64,000 bases of DNA from JAJPGZ01 sp038229295 (GTDB lineage: Bacteria; Verrucomicrobiota; Verrucomicrobiia; Chthoniobacterales; UBA10450). The notes below the pieces were generated by a model, which ran no database searches, was not told the origin of the DNA, and saw only the letters and a list, made by a program, of their open reading frames with translations. The stretch's first letter is position 1, and every line of letters begins with the position of its first letter. The translations under genes were made by a program, and so were the position numbers. The stretch is from assembly GCA_038229295.1 (NCBI GenBank), contig JBBROO010000003.1:1-64000 (forward strand). Direction: 5' to 3'. Of this stretch, positions 7,541-16,157 are shown in pieces.

Positions 7541-8391
7541 GGGGTCTTGTGATGAAAGCGATGCCGCGCGTGCACGAACGGGCGCGGTTTCACCTGTTGA
7601 TGATGCTCGTGCTCGTCCTGCGAAAGATTTAGCGGAATCGGCCCATCGGCTTCACCGTTAATAAATTGTTGCACTTCCGGATTAGGACTCGTGCGAATTT
7701 CCTCGGGCGTTCCGGCGGCAACAATAGAACCGTGACCGAGCATGATCATGCGGGTCGCGATGCGAAACGCGCTCGTCATGTCATGCGTAACCACGACCGC
7801 CGTCATGTGATTGCCCTGCGTCAACTTTAGGGTGAGCTGATCGACCACTGCGGTCATGATCGGATCGAGACCGGAAGTCGGCTCATCGCTGAAGAGCAAT
7901 TCGGGATCGAGCGCCAGGGCGCGGGCGAGGCCGACGCGCTTTTTCATGCCGCCGCTGATCTCGGCGGGCTTGAGATTTTCGAAGCCGCGCAAGCCGACCA
8001 TTTCGAGTTTTTGTTTCACGATTTCATCGATCTCATCCGGCGACATTTTTGTATGTTGCAGCAGCGGCAGCGCAACATTTTCGCCGACGGTCAGTGAAGC
8101 TAGCAACGCGCCCGATTGAAATAACATTCCGAAGCGCTTTCGCACGCTCGCAATCTCGCGCTCGTTCATGCGCGTGATGTCTTCCCCGAAAATCTTGACC
8201 GCACCCGAAGTCGGTTTCATCGAGCCGATAATGTGGCGAAGCAGAGTGCTTTTGCCGCAGCCGCTGCCGCCCATGATGACCAATGTTTCGCCGCGATGAA
8301 TCGTTAACGAGATGTCGTTGATGACCGCGCGATTTCCGAACTTACGGACAAGATCGACAATTTCTATGACTGGCTCGGCGTTCTCGTTCAT
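7537..8391 (-). CDS. mlaF: Mla-type ABC transporter ATP-binding protein
   Basis: A 284-residue ATPase energising lipid transport with MlaE and MlaD. It shows Walker A GGSGCGKST, signature SGGMKKRVGLARAL, Walker B LLFSDEPTSGLDP and a switch His (VVVTHDM). The His-rich C-terminal tail (DEHEHHQQVKPRPFVHARHRFHHKTP) is unusual and could bind metal (inference). The start is ATG 8391, which overlaps the mlaE stop (8388) by 4 bp; a longer reading frame to 8544 exists but is inconsistent with this coupling and with family length. A motif copy (8350) encodes VDL near the N-terminus. Confidence 0.94.
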   Translation of the reverse strand: MNENAEPVIEIVDLVRKFGNRAVINDISLTIHRGETLVIMGGSGCGKSTLLRHIIGSMKPTSGAVKIFGEDITRMNEREIASVRKRFGMLFQSGALLASLTVGENVALPLLQHTKMSPDEIDEIVKQKLEMVGLRGFENLKPAEISGGMKKRVGLARALALDPELLFSDEPTSGLDPIMTAVVDQLTLKLTQGNHMTAVVVTHDMTSAFRIATRMIMLGHGSIVAAGTPEEIRTSPNPEVQQFINGEADGPIPLNLSQDEHEHHQQVKPRPFVHARHRFHHKTP

Positions 8392-9212
8392 GCGCCGAAG
8401 AAAAAGATTCCGGTGAGGATCGCATTCGTCACCAGCATGGCGAGGAGCGCTTGCACGACGGACGCGGTGGTCGACTGCCCGACGCCTTCCGCGCCGCCTT
8501 CGACATGCAATCCGGCATTGCACGCGATGGTGATGACGATCCACGCGAAGACGACGCTCTTAATCATGCCCGAATACAAATCCCACGTGTTCGCGCTCTG
8601 CAACGCGCGCAAGACGTAACCCGCAGTATTAAAATCGAGCGCGTATCGGCAAACGGCCCAGCCACCAAGCACGCCGATGTAGTTTCCGAAAATCGTTAGG
8701 GCGGGCAACATCACGAGCATGGCGAGAAAACGCGGCACGACCAGATAGCGCACGGGATTAATCGCCATGACTTCGAGCGCTTCGATTTCTTCGGAAACTT
8801 TCATCGTGCCGAGCTCGGCCGCGACTGCGGAACCGCTGCGACCAATGACAATGACGGCGATCAACACCGGCCCCATCTCGCGTAGCAACGTCACCATCAC
8901 CAAATCCGGCACGTACATTTCGGCGCCGAGTTGTTGTAGTGAATGCGCCGCTTGCATCGCGAGTGTTACGCCGACGCTGAACGCGGTCAGCGCCACCATC
9001 GGCGTCGCGCGCACACCGATGAAAACCATTTGGCGAAACACCGGCCCGATCTTGATGAATTGGCCGGTGAAGGGCGCGACGAAGACCCAGTAAAGCAAAC
9101 TGAGATTGAGCCGCAGATAATTTTTCACGCGTCGGAAGGCGCAGGATGACAAGCCAAGTCCGCGCGCGAAAGCCGAAAGTTCGCCGGCTTCGCGCAAGAT
9201 CGACATCGTCAT
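8388..9212 (-). CDS. mlaE: MlaE-type ABC transporter permease
   Basis: A 274-residue inner-membrane permease of the MlaE family (lipid transport between membranes). Five or six hydrophobic segments are seen. Conserved family stretches are GVRATPMVALTAFSVGVTLAMQAA, LLREMGPVLIAVIVIGRSGSAVAAELGTMKVSEEIEALEVMAINPVRYLVVPR and a final GQSTTASVVQALLAMLVTNAILTGIFF. It is the first gene of the mlaEFD operon. The N-terminal MTMSILREAG is partly encoded by a motif copy (9196), so the true start could lie slightly downstream. Confidence 0.93.
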   Translation of the reverse strand: MTMSILREAGELSAFARGLGLSSCAFRRVKNYLRLNLSLLYWVFVAPFTGQFIKIGPVFRQMVFIGVRATPMVALTAFSVGVTLAMQAAHSLQQLGAEMYVPDLVMVTLLREMGPVLIAVIVIGRSGSAVAAELGTMKVSEEIEALEVMAINPVRYLVVPRFLAMLVMLPALTIFGNYIGVLGGWAVCRYALDFNTAGYVLRALQSANTWDLYSGMIKSVVFAWIVITIACNAGLHVEGGAEGVGQSTTASVVQALLAMLVTNAILTGIFFFGA

Positions 9213-9289
9213 TGTCGCCTTCGTGGCGCGCTTCCTGCGGCAAATATCGCTGAAACTGCGTCCAAAACGCGGGCGGGCGCGGAATCGCA

Positions 9290-11359
9290 GTGCCTAACCA
9301 AGCCCAAAATTTCTCCGAGGCCGCGTTGCTCGACCTGAGCAGCGACGCCATTTTTGTGCGCGATGCCGACGACCGCATCACCTATTGGAACGGCGGCGCG
9401 GAAAAGCTTTACGGCTGGACGCGCGAAGAGGCCATCGGCCGTTCGGTTTTCGATTTAATCAAAACAGAACGCGCGTTTGTCTCTTCCGAAATTCGCCCAG
9501 CGCTCGATCGCGCGGGTGAATGGCACGGAGAACTGGCGCACGTCTGCCGGGATGGAAAACAACTCTGCATTTCCAGCCGGTGGTGGTTGAAGATCGATCC
9601 GGAATCACAGGCCGTGTCTATTCTTCAGATCGACAACGACATCACCGCGCGCAAAAAAGCCGAAGCCGCGCGGGTTCATTTTCGCGCGTTGTTTGAATCG
9701 ACCGCCGGCGCCTATCTCGTCCTCGCGCCTGACGAGTACGAGATTGTCGCGGTAAGTGACGCTTATTTGCGCGCGACTTCGACCAGCCGCGAAATCATTG
9801 GCCGAAAACTGTTCGAGGTTTTTCCAGATAGTCCCGACGACCCAGCGGCTGACGGCGTAAGGAATCTGCGCGCCTCGCTTGAGCGCGTGACGGCCAATCG
9901 CGTTGCCGACGCCATGAAGGTGCAGCGTTATCCGATTCAACTTTCGGTCGAACAAGGCGGCGGTTGGGAGGAGCGTTATTGGAGTCCGATGAATTCGCCT
10001 GTGTTCGGTCCGGTCGGCGAACTGATTTTTATTATTCACCGGGTCGAAGACGTGACGCCGTTCGTCTTGTCGAAACAAGGCGAGGCGAAAGGAGACGAGG
10101 CCATGTCGATCCTGGACAATCGCGCCGAGCATATGGAAGCCGAGATCGTTAGGCGAACGGAAGAGCTGGTCAAAGCGAATGAGCAATTGCGCGTGGCCGA
10201 TCGCGCCAAGGACCGTTTTATCTCGGCGCTCTCGCACGAATTGCGCACGCCGCTCACGCCCGTGCTCGCCGTCGTCAGTTATCTGGTTAAACAAACTTCG
10301 TCGCTTCCGCGCGAGCTGCGTGGCGAGATCGAAATGATCCAGCGCAACATCGAACTCGAAGCACACTTGATTGACGATCTCCTCGACATCACCCGAATTT
10401 CCAGCGGCAAACTGGAACTTGCCCTGGAAGTGACCGACGCCCACATCGCCGTGCGAGACGCTTTCGAAATCTGCGCGCAAGACATCCGCGCCAAAAATCT
10501 ACATGTCGATCTTGACCTCGATGCGCCGCGTCATCACATGCTGGCCGATCCGGTGCGATTGCATCAGATCTGTTGGAACGTCATCAATAACGCGGTCAAA
10601 TTTACGCTCGCGAATGGGCGCATCTTCATTCGCTCGAAAAATAACAGCAGCGGCGATTTCATTCTCGAAATCGAGGACACCGGCATCGGATTCGAGCCCG
10701 GATTGCTCAATCACATGTTCGACGCTTTCGAACAAGGCGATCGCAGCATCACGCGCGAATTCGGCGGGCTCGGTCTCGGCCTAACGATCACGAAAAGCTT
10801 GGTCGAAGCGCATCATGGCCGTATAGAAGCTTTCAGCAACGGCCGCAACGCCGGCGCCACCTTCAGACTCATTTTGCAAACGGTCGCGGCCGAAGCAACC
10901 GGTCTGACGACTACTTCAACCTCGCAACCGTCACCGAACGCGTTACGCATTCTCGTCGTCGACGATCACGACGACACGCACCGCGTGGTGGCAAATCTTC
11001 TCAGCGCGAAAGGTCACAAAATTTTAACGGCCATGAATGTCGCCAGTGCGCTCGAAATATTGAATCGTGAAAGCATCGACGTTCTGTTCAGCGACATCGG
11101 TCTGCCCGACGGCACCGGCTACGAATTGATGGAGCGCGCGAAAGCGATGCAACCGTTGACCGGCATCGCGTTCAGTGGATTCGGCATGGCCGAAGACATC
11201 ACGCGCGCATTCGAAGCCGGCTTCGCCCACCACATGATCAAGCCGGTCAGTTTCGAACAACTTGACTCCGTCCTGGGACGTCTCACCGCCAAAGACACTT
11301 TCCAAAAAACTGTGGCGCCAATCTCAACGCCGTTTCCCGTTAGCCTGTTAAAATCGTAG
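9290..11359 (+). CDS. Hybrid sensor histidine kinase (PAS-PAS-HisKA-HATPase-REC)
   Basis: A 689-residue cytoplasmic hybrid kinase (no membrane segment seen). A first PAS domain (~8-125, SSDAIFVRDADDRITYWNGGAEKLYGWTREEAIG) and a second PAS (~135-260) are followed by HisKA with phospho-acceptor His ~316 (ISALSHELRTPL). The HATPase has N box WNVINNAVKF, DTGIGF and GGLGLGLTI. The C-terminal receiver has acidic pocket VVDDHDD and phospho-acceptor Asp ~602 (LFSDIGLPDGTG). The signal is unknown; the REC output has no DNA-binding domain, so phosphate probably passes to another protein. The start is GTG 9290. Its last 20 bp overlap the convergent MidA-like gene. It is paralogous to the kinase at 39699-41690. 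Confidence 0.92.
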   Translation: MPNQAQNFSEAALLDLSSDAIFVRDADDRITYWNGGAEKLYGWTREEAIGRSVFDLIKTERAFVSSEIRPALDRAGEWHGELAHVCRDGKQLCISSRWWLKIDPESQAVSILQIDNDITARKKAEAARVHFRALFESTAGAYLVLAPDEYEIVAVSDAYLRATSTSREIIGRKLFEVFPDSPDDPAADGVRNLRASLERVTANRVADAMKVQRYPIQLSVEQGGGWEERYWSPMNSPVFGPVGELIFIIHRVEDVTPFVLSKQGEAKGDEAMSILDNRAEHMEAEIVRRTEELVKANEQLRVADRAKDRFISALSHELRTPLTPVLAVVSYLVKQTSSLPRELRGEIEMIQRNIELEAHLIDDLLDITRISSGKLELALEVTDAHIAVRDAFEICAQDIRAKNLHVDLDLDAPRHHMLADPVRLHQICWNVINNAVKFTLANGRIFIRSKNNSSGDFILEIEDTGIGFEPGLLNHMFDAFEQGDRSITREFGGLGLGLTITKSLVEAHHGRIEAFSNGRNAGATFRLILQTVAAEATGLTTTSTSQPSPNALRILVVDDHDDTHRVVANLLSAKGHKILTAMNVASALEILNRESIDVLFSDIGLPDGTGYELMERAKAMQPLTGIAFSGFGMAEDITRAFEAGFAHHMIKPVSFEQLDSVLGRLTAKDTFQKTVAPISTPFPVSLLKS

Positions 11360-12374
11360 CGCGAGTATCTCGGGCGAACTTGAAACCCGAGAGAGGCGTC
11401 GCAAGATCGACATCTTTATTGAGGAGCAACACCTGGAATGCGCGGCCGAGCATTTCCGGGTGGAGCAAAGTTTGCAGCGCGCGCTTTGATTTTTCATCGG
11501 CAATGAGATCGGGGAATTGCGAAATGATCCCGGTGAGGAAGTGATGTTGATCGGTGAAGCCGGCGACGCAAAGTCCGTTCGCTTCCGCGCGTTCTGCGAT
11601 ATCCGTCCAATTAATGTGTGCGGTGATGTCGGCGTCGCCGATTTCTTGGAACGGCGAATCGAGATGTCGATGTTGCGAGCGGACTTGCAGCATCTCGCGA
11701 AATTCAGCGCGCGGAAATCCGTAGTCGATCGTCAGGACGAACCCGCGCTGTAATTTTGCCGCGACATTGTCGATCCAATCCAGCGCCGCCTGGTTCGGTT
11801 TTAAATCGGTGTCGCTTTCCACAAAAACAAATTGGTCGCCCGCAAGATCGACAAGTTTGCCGCGCAGATTGATCGGCATGGCGTCGAGAAGTTCGTTCGA
11901 GAAGTGAACACCGCTGAACAGCTCATCCAAATTCCATTCCACTTTATCGCGAAACGTTTCCAGCGTTTGTGATTGTCGATCTTGCCAGGCGCGGAACGGT
12001 TCGATGATTCGGTAGCGCAAGGTCGAAAAGAATTCGGGCGATGTCTCGCGCAGTGCTTCAAGAACGTCGTGCGCAAATTGTCCGTCATGCGCGCCTTGCT
12101 CGACGATGATGAAGTTGTCGATCTTGTCGAGTCGTTCCCACATCTCGGCGAATTGCGCGGCGAGCAATCGGCCGAACAACGGACCGACGCTGACGTTGGT
12201 AAAGTAATCGCCGCGCCGCCCGATCACGGCCCGGCCGGAACTGTAGTAGCCGTGCACGGGATGATAGAGCGCGTTCTCCATGAACCAGGCGAAAGGCTGT
12301 GGGCCGCGCGCGCGGATGGAGTCGCGGATGAAGTCGACGAGTTCGGTGTTCAACAGAAAACGTTCAACGTTCAA
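11340..12374 (-). CDS. MidA/NDUFAF7-family SAM-dependent methyltransferase
   Basis: About 340 residues. It opens with the family stretch IRARGPQPFAWFMENALYHPVHGYYSSG and has FTNVSVGPLFGRLLAAQFAEMW and the SAM-binding motif FIIVEQGAHDGQFAHDVLEAL. Further on are FSNELLDAMPI and LTIDYGFPRAEF, all typical of MidA, whose mitochondrial homologue methylates a complex I subunit; the bacterial substrate is unknown. The 5' end runs into the CAACGYY heptamer repeat: the longest frame starts at TTG 12374 inside the repeat, while another TTG at 12353 begins outside it. The true start is uncertain. The 3' end overlaps the convergent kinase by 20 bp. Confidence 0.86.
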   Translation of the reverse strand: MNVERFLLNTELVDFIRDSIRARGPQPFAWFMENALYHPVHGYYSSGRAVIGRRGDYFTNVSVGPLFGRLLAAQFAEMWERLDKIDNFIIVEQGAHDGQFAHDVLEALRETSPEFFSTLRYRIIEPFRAWQDRQSQTLETFRDKVEWNLDELFSGVHFSNELLDAMPINLRGKLVDLAGDQFVFVESDTDLKPNQAALDWIDNVAAKLQRGFVLTIDYGFPRAEFREMLQVRSQHRHLDSPFQEIGDADITAHINWTDIAERAEANGLCVAGFTDQHHFLTGIISQFPDLIADEKSKRALQTLLHPEMLGRAFQVLLLNKDVDLATPLSGFKFARDTRATILTG

Positions 12375-12448
12375 CGTCCAACGCTCAACGTTGAATTCAG
12401 AGTCTGAATTTCCGCCATTGAACGTTGAGCGTTGAACGTTGAACGTTT
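12357..12448. repeat. CAACGYY heptamer repeats in inverted arrangement
   Basis: About five 7-bp units (CAACGTT, CAACGTC, CAACGCT) at 12357-12395 face about four inverted units at 12418-12448 (TTGAACG, TTGAGCG). They can fold into a long hairpin between the divergent MidA-like and PBP genes. The left array contains the annotated TTG start of the MidA-like frame; the PBP TTG start is 13 bp beyond the right array. Related arrays lie at 17282, 23248 and 39594. Confidence 0.85.
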
Positions 12449-12460
12449 GCTCCTGCTACT

Positions 12461-15103
12461 TTGAAAACTGAATCCTCATATCTCGCGCCGCCGCCGGGTT
12501 ATCGCTTTCGCCCGGCCTGGTATGCGCGCCCGGAATTTTATATCCCGGCGGCGGCGCTCGCGCTCGTTATTGGCGGGCTCGCCATCTACATGTCGATCTT
12601 AGCGAGCAGTCTCAAAGCCGAGGCGGCGACGTTCGATCTCTCGCATCTCGTGCAGATGGAATCGGCCAGCGTGATTGTGGATCGAAACGGCAAAATTTTC
12701 GGACAGATCTACGTCGAGAATCGCGAGACGATCCCGTACGATCAAATCCCGCGGAATCTGGTGAACGCGTTGGTCGCGGTGGAAGACGCGAAGTTTTATC
12801 AACATCACGGTTACGATTTTTTCGGCATCCTGCGCGCGGCCCTGAAGAATTTCGCGGCCGGACATGTGCGACAGGGTGCGAGCACAATCACGCAACAACT
12901 CGCGCGCAACAGTTTCGCGCTCAAAGAAAAAACGTTTCGACGCAAGCTGCTCGAAATTTATTTGTCGAAACGGATCGAGGACAATTTCGGCAAGCAGAAA
13001 ATCATGGAGCTGTATTTGAACCGGATTTATTTCGGCGGCGGTTTGTACGGAGCGGAAGCGGCGGCGCGTGGTTACTTCGCCAAGCCGGCGCGCGACATGA
13101 CGCTGGCGGAATGCGCCACGCTCGCGGGGTTGGTGAAAAGTCCGAATCGATTGTCGCCGTGGGGCGACAAGTCCGGCTCGAAAGAAGCGCGCAATTACGC
13201 GCTCAGTCGCATGCGCGATCTCGGATTTATCGATCGGCAAACGTGCACGAGTGCGCAGGCCGAAGAGGTGACGATCAGCAATCGGCAAAATGCGCAGGGG
13301 CAAACGTACGCGGTCGATTATATCCGGCAGCAAGTGATCGCGGCGGTCGGTTGGGACCGCGCCATGAACGAAGGTTTTCGTATTCACACCACCATCGATT
13401 CCGATTTGCAAAAAGCAGCGGAGGATTCTTTGCGGAAAAGTCTGGACCAGGCCGAGCGGCATCCGGGTTACAATCATCAGACCTACGCGGATTACGCGGC
13501 CGGATTTAAAAAAGCGAAGTCCGAGAATAAGATGTCGATCTTGCCGCCACCGGAATATCTCCAGGGCGCGGTCATCGCGCTTGATAATCAGACCGGCGGA
13601 ATTCTCGCGCTCGTGGGCGGACGCGATTTTGAGCACAATCAATATGATCGCGCGCTGCAAGCGAAACGTCCGGCCGGCACCGCGATGAAGCCGTTCGTTT
13701 ACGCGGCGGCGTTTGAAGAAGGGGAAATGTTTCCGGGCACGGTGGTGGAAGATTCGGCGCTCGATAATCGCGCGGTCATGATCGGCGGAACGACCGGAAT
13801 TATTGGCGAATGGGGACCGGAGAGTGAAGAGAATCGCTACGAGGGCGCGATCACGGCGCGACAGGCGCTGGCGAAATCGAAGAACGGCGCGACCGTGCGA
13901 ATCGGAATGGACGTGGGCCTCGACAGCGTTCTGCAACTTTGCAAAGTCGCCGGCATTCGTTCACAACTTCGTCCGTTCCCGGCGACGTTTCTCGGCAGCA
14001 GCGAAATCACGCTGGCGGAGCTCGCGCTCGGTTACACAATTTTTCCTAACGGCGGTGCGCGACCGAATGCGCCGCATATTTTGGAGCGGATCGAAGAAAA
14101 AGACGGCACGGTCTGGAACGCGCAGCGCGATCACAAGCCGGAAAAAGTAATCAAACCCGAGACGGCTTATGAAGTTCATTCCTGTCTGGTCGATGCGCTC
14201 GAAACGGGAACGGGGAAAGCGGCCCGCGCGCAGTTTGGTTTGAAAAAGTTTCCGGCCGCTGGAAAAACCGGCACGGCTTACGATTTTACCGACGCACTTT
14301 TCGCGGGATACGATAGCGCGATCACGTGCGCGGTGTGGGCTGGATTCGATAAGCCGCAAAAAATTTATCGCGGCGCGTTTGGTCGCGAGCTGGCGTTGCC
14401 GGTCTGGGTCGACATCATGAACGCGGCGGCGGAGCGGTATCCGGCGAAGGAAATTCCGCAGCCGGCCACGCTGAAGCAGGTCGAGATTTGTGCGCGCTCC
14501 GGATTACTCGCGACGGATAAATGTTACGACACCATCAAGGGCGCGAACGGTGACTCCGTGCAAAAACGCACCGGCTACATGGAGATCGCGACGGAGAAGC
14601 AAAAGCCGACTGATATTTGCAATGTTCACGGCGAAGCGCGCGCGCGTTTCGCGCGAGAATCTCCCGAATCCGAATTTCCGCGGGCGGCCTCCGCGGTTGA
14701 CCTGAAGGAATTGCAGCCGGTCATCGCGAAAGGGCCGACGTTGTTGGCGGACAAAGATCCTTACAATTCGTCGAAGGCGACTTTGAAACCAACGCCGGCG
14801 CCGGAAACCGAAGTTGTTGAAGAACGCAAGATCGATGCGCCGAAGGCGGAAAAGGTCGACAACGGGGCGACGCAAACGAGGGCGGCAACGGTCGAAGAAC
14901 GGGGGCGCGCATTGACTAACGAAAAGATCGACAAGCAACCGCCGCAACCGAACGCGCCGGTTATGAAAGCGATCCCAATTCCGCAGTCCAATGAGCAGCC
15001 GGGCGAAATTCGCAAAGCGCAACCGGTCGGTCCGCTCGACGAAATGCGCGAGGAGAATTTGCTCAAGTCGGCGACACCGATACCTGCGGACGAGGACGAG
15101 TAG
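12461..15103 (+). CDS. Class A penicillin-binding protein (GT51 + transpeptidase)
   Basis: An 880-residue bifunctional peptidoglycan synthase. A single N-terminal transmembrane helix (FYIPAAALALVIGGLAIYMSIL, ~28-50) is followed by the GT51 glycosyltransferase: ALVAVEDAKFYQHHG (catalytic Glu), RQGASTITQQLARN, RKLLEIYLSKRIE and MELYLNRIYFGGGLYGAEAAA. The transpeptidase domain shows SKNGATVRIG (SxN) and GKTGTAYDF (KTG). At the first motif it reads RPAGTAMKPFVY, so the usual nucleophile Ser of SxxK is Thr (~407). A ~180-residue charged/Pro-rich tail ends the protein. The start is TTG 12461. Motif copies encode MSIL (12591, in the TM helix; 13533) and KID (14924). Confidence 0.92.
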   Translation: MKTESSYLAPPPGYRFRPAWYARPEFYIPAAALALVIGGLAIYMSILASSLKAEAATFDLSHLVQMESASVIVDRNGKIFGQIYVENRETIPYDQIPRNLVNALVAVEDAKFYQHHGYDFFGILRAALKNFAAGHVRQGASTITQQLARNSFALKEKTFRRKLLEIYLSKRIEDNFGKQKIMELYLNRIYFGGGLYGAEAAARGYFAKPARDMTLAECATLAGLVKSPNRLSPWGDKSGSKEARNYALSRMRDLGFIDRQTCTSAQAEEVTISNRQNAQGQTYAVDYIRQQVIAAVGWDRAMNEGFRIHTTIDSDLQKAAEDSLRKSLDQAERHPGYNHQTYADYAAGFKKAKSENKMSILPPPEYLQGAVIALDNQTGGILALVGGRDFEHNQYDRALQAKRPAGTAMKPFVYAAAFEEGEMFPGTVVEDSALDNRAVMIGGTTGIIGEWGPESEENRYEGAITARQALAKSKNGATVRIGMDVGLDSVLQLCKVAGIRSQLRPFPATFLGSSEITLAELALGYTIFPNGGARPNAPHILERIEEKDGTVWNAQRDHKPEKVIKPETAYEVHSCLVDALETGTGKAARAQFGLKKFPAAGKTGTAYDFTDALFAGYDSAITCAVWAGFDKPQKIYRGAFGRELALPVWVDIMNAAAERYPAKEIPQPATLKQVEICARSGLLATDKCYDTIKGANGDSVQKRTGYMEIATEKQKPTDICNVHGEARARFARESPESEFPRAASAVDLKELQPVIAKGPTLLADKDPYNSSKATLKPTPAPETEVVEERKIDAPKAEKVDNGATQTRAATVEERGRALTNEKIDKQPPQPNAPVMKAIPIPQSNEQPGEIRKAQPVGPLDEMREENLLKSATPIPADEDE

Positions 15104-15104
15104 C

Positions 15105-16157
15105 ATGGCGTCGCCCGACGCAGCCGCCGATTTCAAACTCACGGTGCTCAGTCCGGGCGGCCGCGATCGCGAACAATATTTCGACGAACCGACTGCGCCC
15201 GATTCGCCCGCGCATCCGCCGGTGAATTTCCACGCTTTCGCCGCCTGCACCGGCGGTTCGTTTCATCGCGATCTAAGGATGGCGCTCGCGGACAAAACGC
15301 CGGTGCTTCTTTTGCTGCGCGGAAATTTCAAGGCAACGCAAAGTGCGCTGGCGGAACTGAAGACAGAGAAACGAACGGTCGCGATTTCGTTAAAGGAAAC
15401 CGGGCTGCACCAGATCGCTGAGCAATTGCGCGATCGTGGAAAGCTTTCGCGTTTCATCGAGATCGTTGGAGAAGCGGACGGCTGTATCGGAACGACGTCG
15501 GAAGCGGCCGAGATTTTTCGATTAGTTAGGGGAAAACACGATCCCGAGACGGTTGTCTTCATCCCGACGCCATATCCACTGGAAGATCGACAATGGAACA
15601 TGTCGATCCAACCGAACGAGCAATCGGGGATTTTCGTCGGAACACGCGAGTGGGATGTGCCTTCGCGCAATCACGCCGCGGCCCTGCTATTGGCGCGGCA
15701 ACTTTGCGATACAAGCGGAGAATCCGTGACTGTTTATAATTTCGATCGCAGGACAGGGCGGCGCTGGCTGGCGGAGTTAAAATTCCCAGACGGAAAATTG
15801 AAGGTAATCGAACAGCGAAAAAGCTATGCCGATTATGTGCGCGAAATGGCGAAGCATAAAATCGTACTGCAACTCGATCGCAGCCGTGTGCCGGGTCAGG
15901 TGGCGGGCGATGCGTTGCTCGCGCGCACGATTTGCGTGGGTGGCGATGGCGCGATCGAGCGGATCGCGTTTCCAAATTCCTGCGGCGAAAACAAAACGCT
16001 CGAACAGCTGGCGGCGATTGCGACCGCGTTGCTAAAAAACCCAAACGCGCGCGGAACTGCCATTGTGGAATCGCAATGGCGTGCGATGGAGCGTCTCTCT
16101 TTTCCGGCGACGCGGAAACAGCTCGCGATTTTTTACGAGCGCATCGCGCGCAAATAA
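15105..16157 (+). CDS. Putative glycosyltransferase-like protein
   Basis: About 350 residues, soluble, starting at ATG 15105 one base after the PBP stop, so probably co-transcribed with it. No standard nucleotide-sugar motif is complete. The C-terminal part (SYADYVREMAKHKIVLQLDRSRVPGQVAGDALLARTICVGGDGAIERIAFP) looks like the donor-binding half of a GT-B glycosyltransferase, where a Glu/Asp-rich loop contacts the nucleotide. The N-terminal half (GSFHRDLRMALADKTPVLLLLRGNFKATQSALAELK) is Rossmann-like. Function is inferred weakly; it might act on envelope polysaccharide like its convergent neighbour. The 3' end overlaps the GT4 gene by 25 bp. Motif at 15583 encodes EDRQW. Confidence 0.6.
   Translation: MASPDAAADFKLTVLSPGGRDREQYFDEPTAPDSPAHPPVNFHAFAACTGGSFHRDLRMALADKTPVLLLLRGNFKATQSALAELKTEKRTVAISLKETGLHQIAEQLRDRGKLSRFIEIVGEADGCIGTTSEAAEIFRLVRGKHDPETVVFIPTPYPLEDRQWNMSIQPNEQSGIFVGTREWDVPSRNHAAALLLARQLCDTSGESVTVYNFDRRTGRRWLAELKFPDGKLKVIEQRKSYADYVREMAKHKIVLQLDRSRVPGQVAGDALLARTICVGGDGAIERIAFPNSCGENKTLEQLAAIATALLKNPNARGTAIVESQWRAMERLSFPATRKQLAIFYERIARK

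Noticed and set aside
12599..13936. Long antisense open frame (445 codons) within the PBP gene
   Set aside because: Its Arg-rich translation resembles no protein; it is an antisense shadow produced by GC-rich codon usage.
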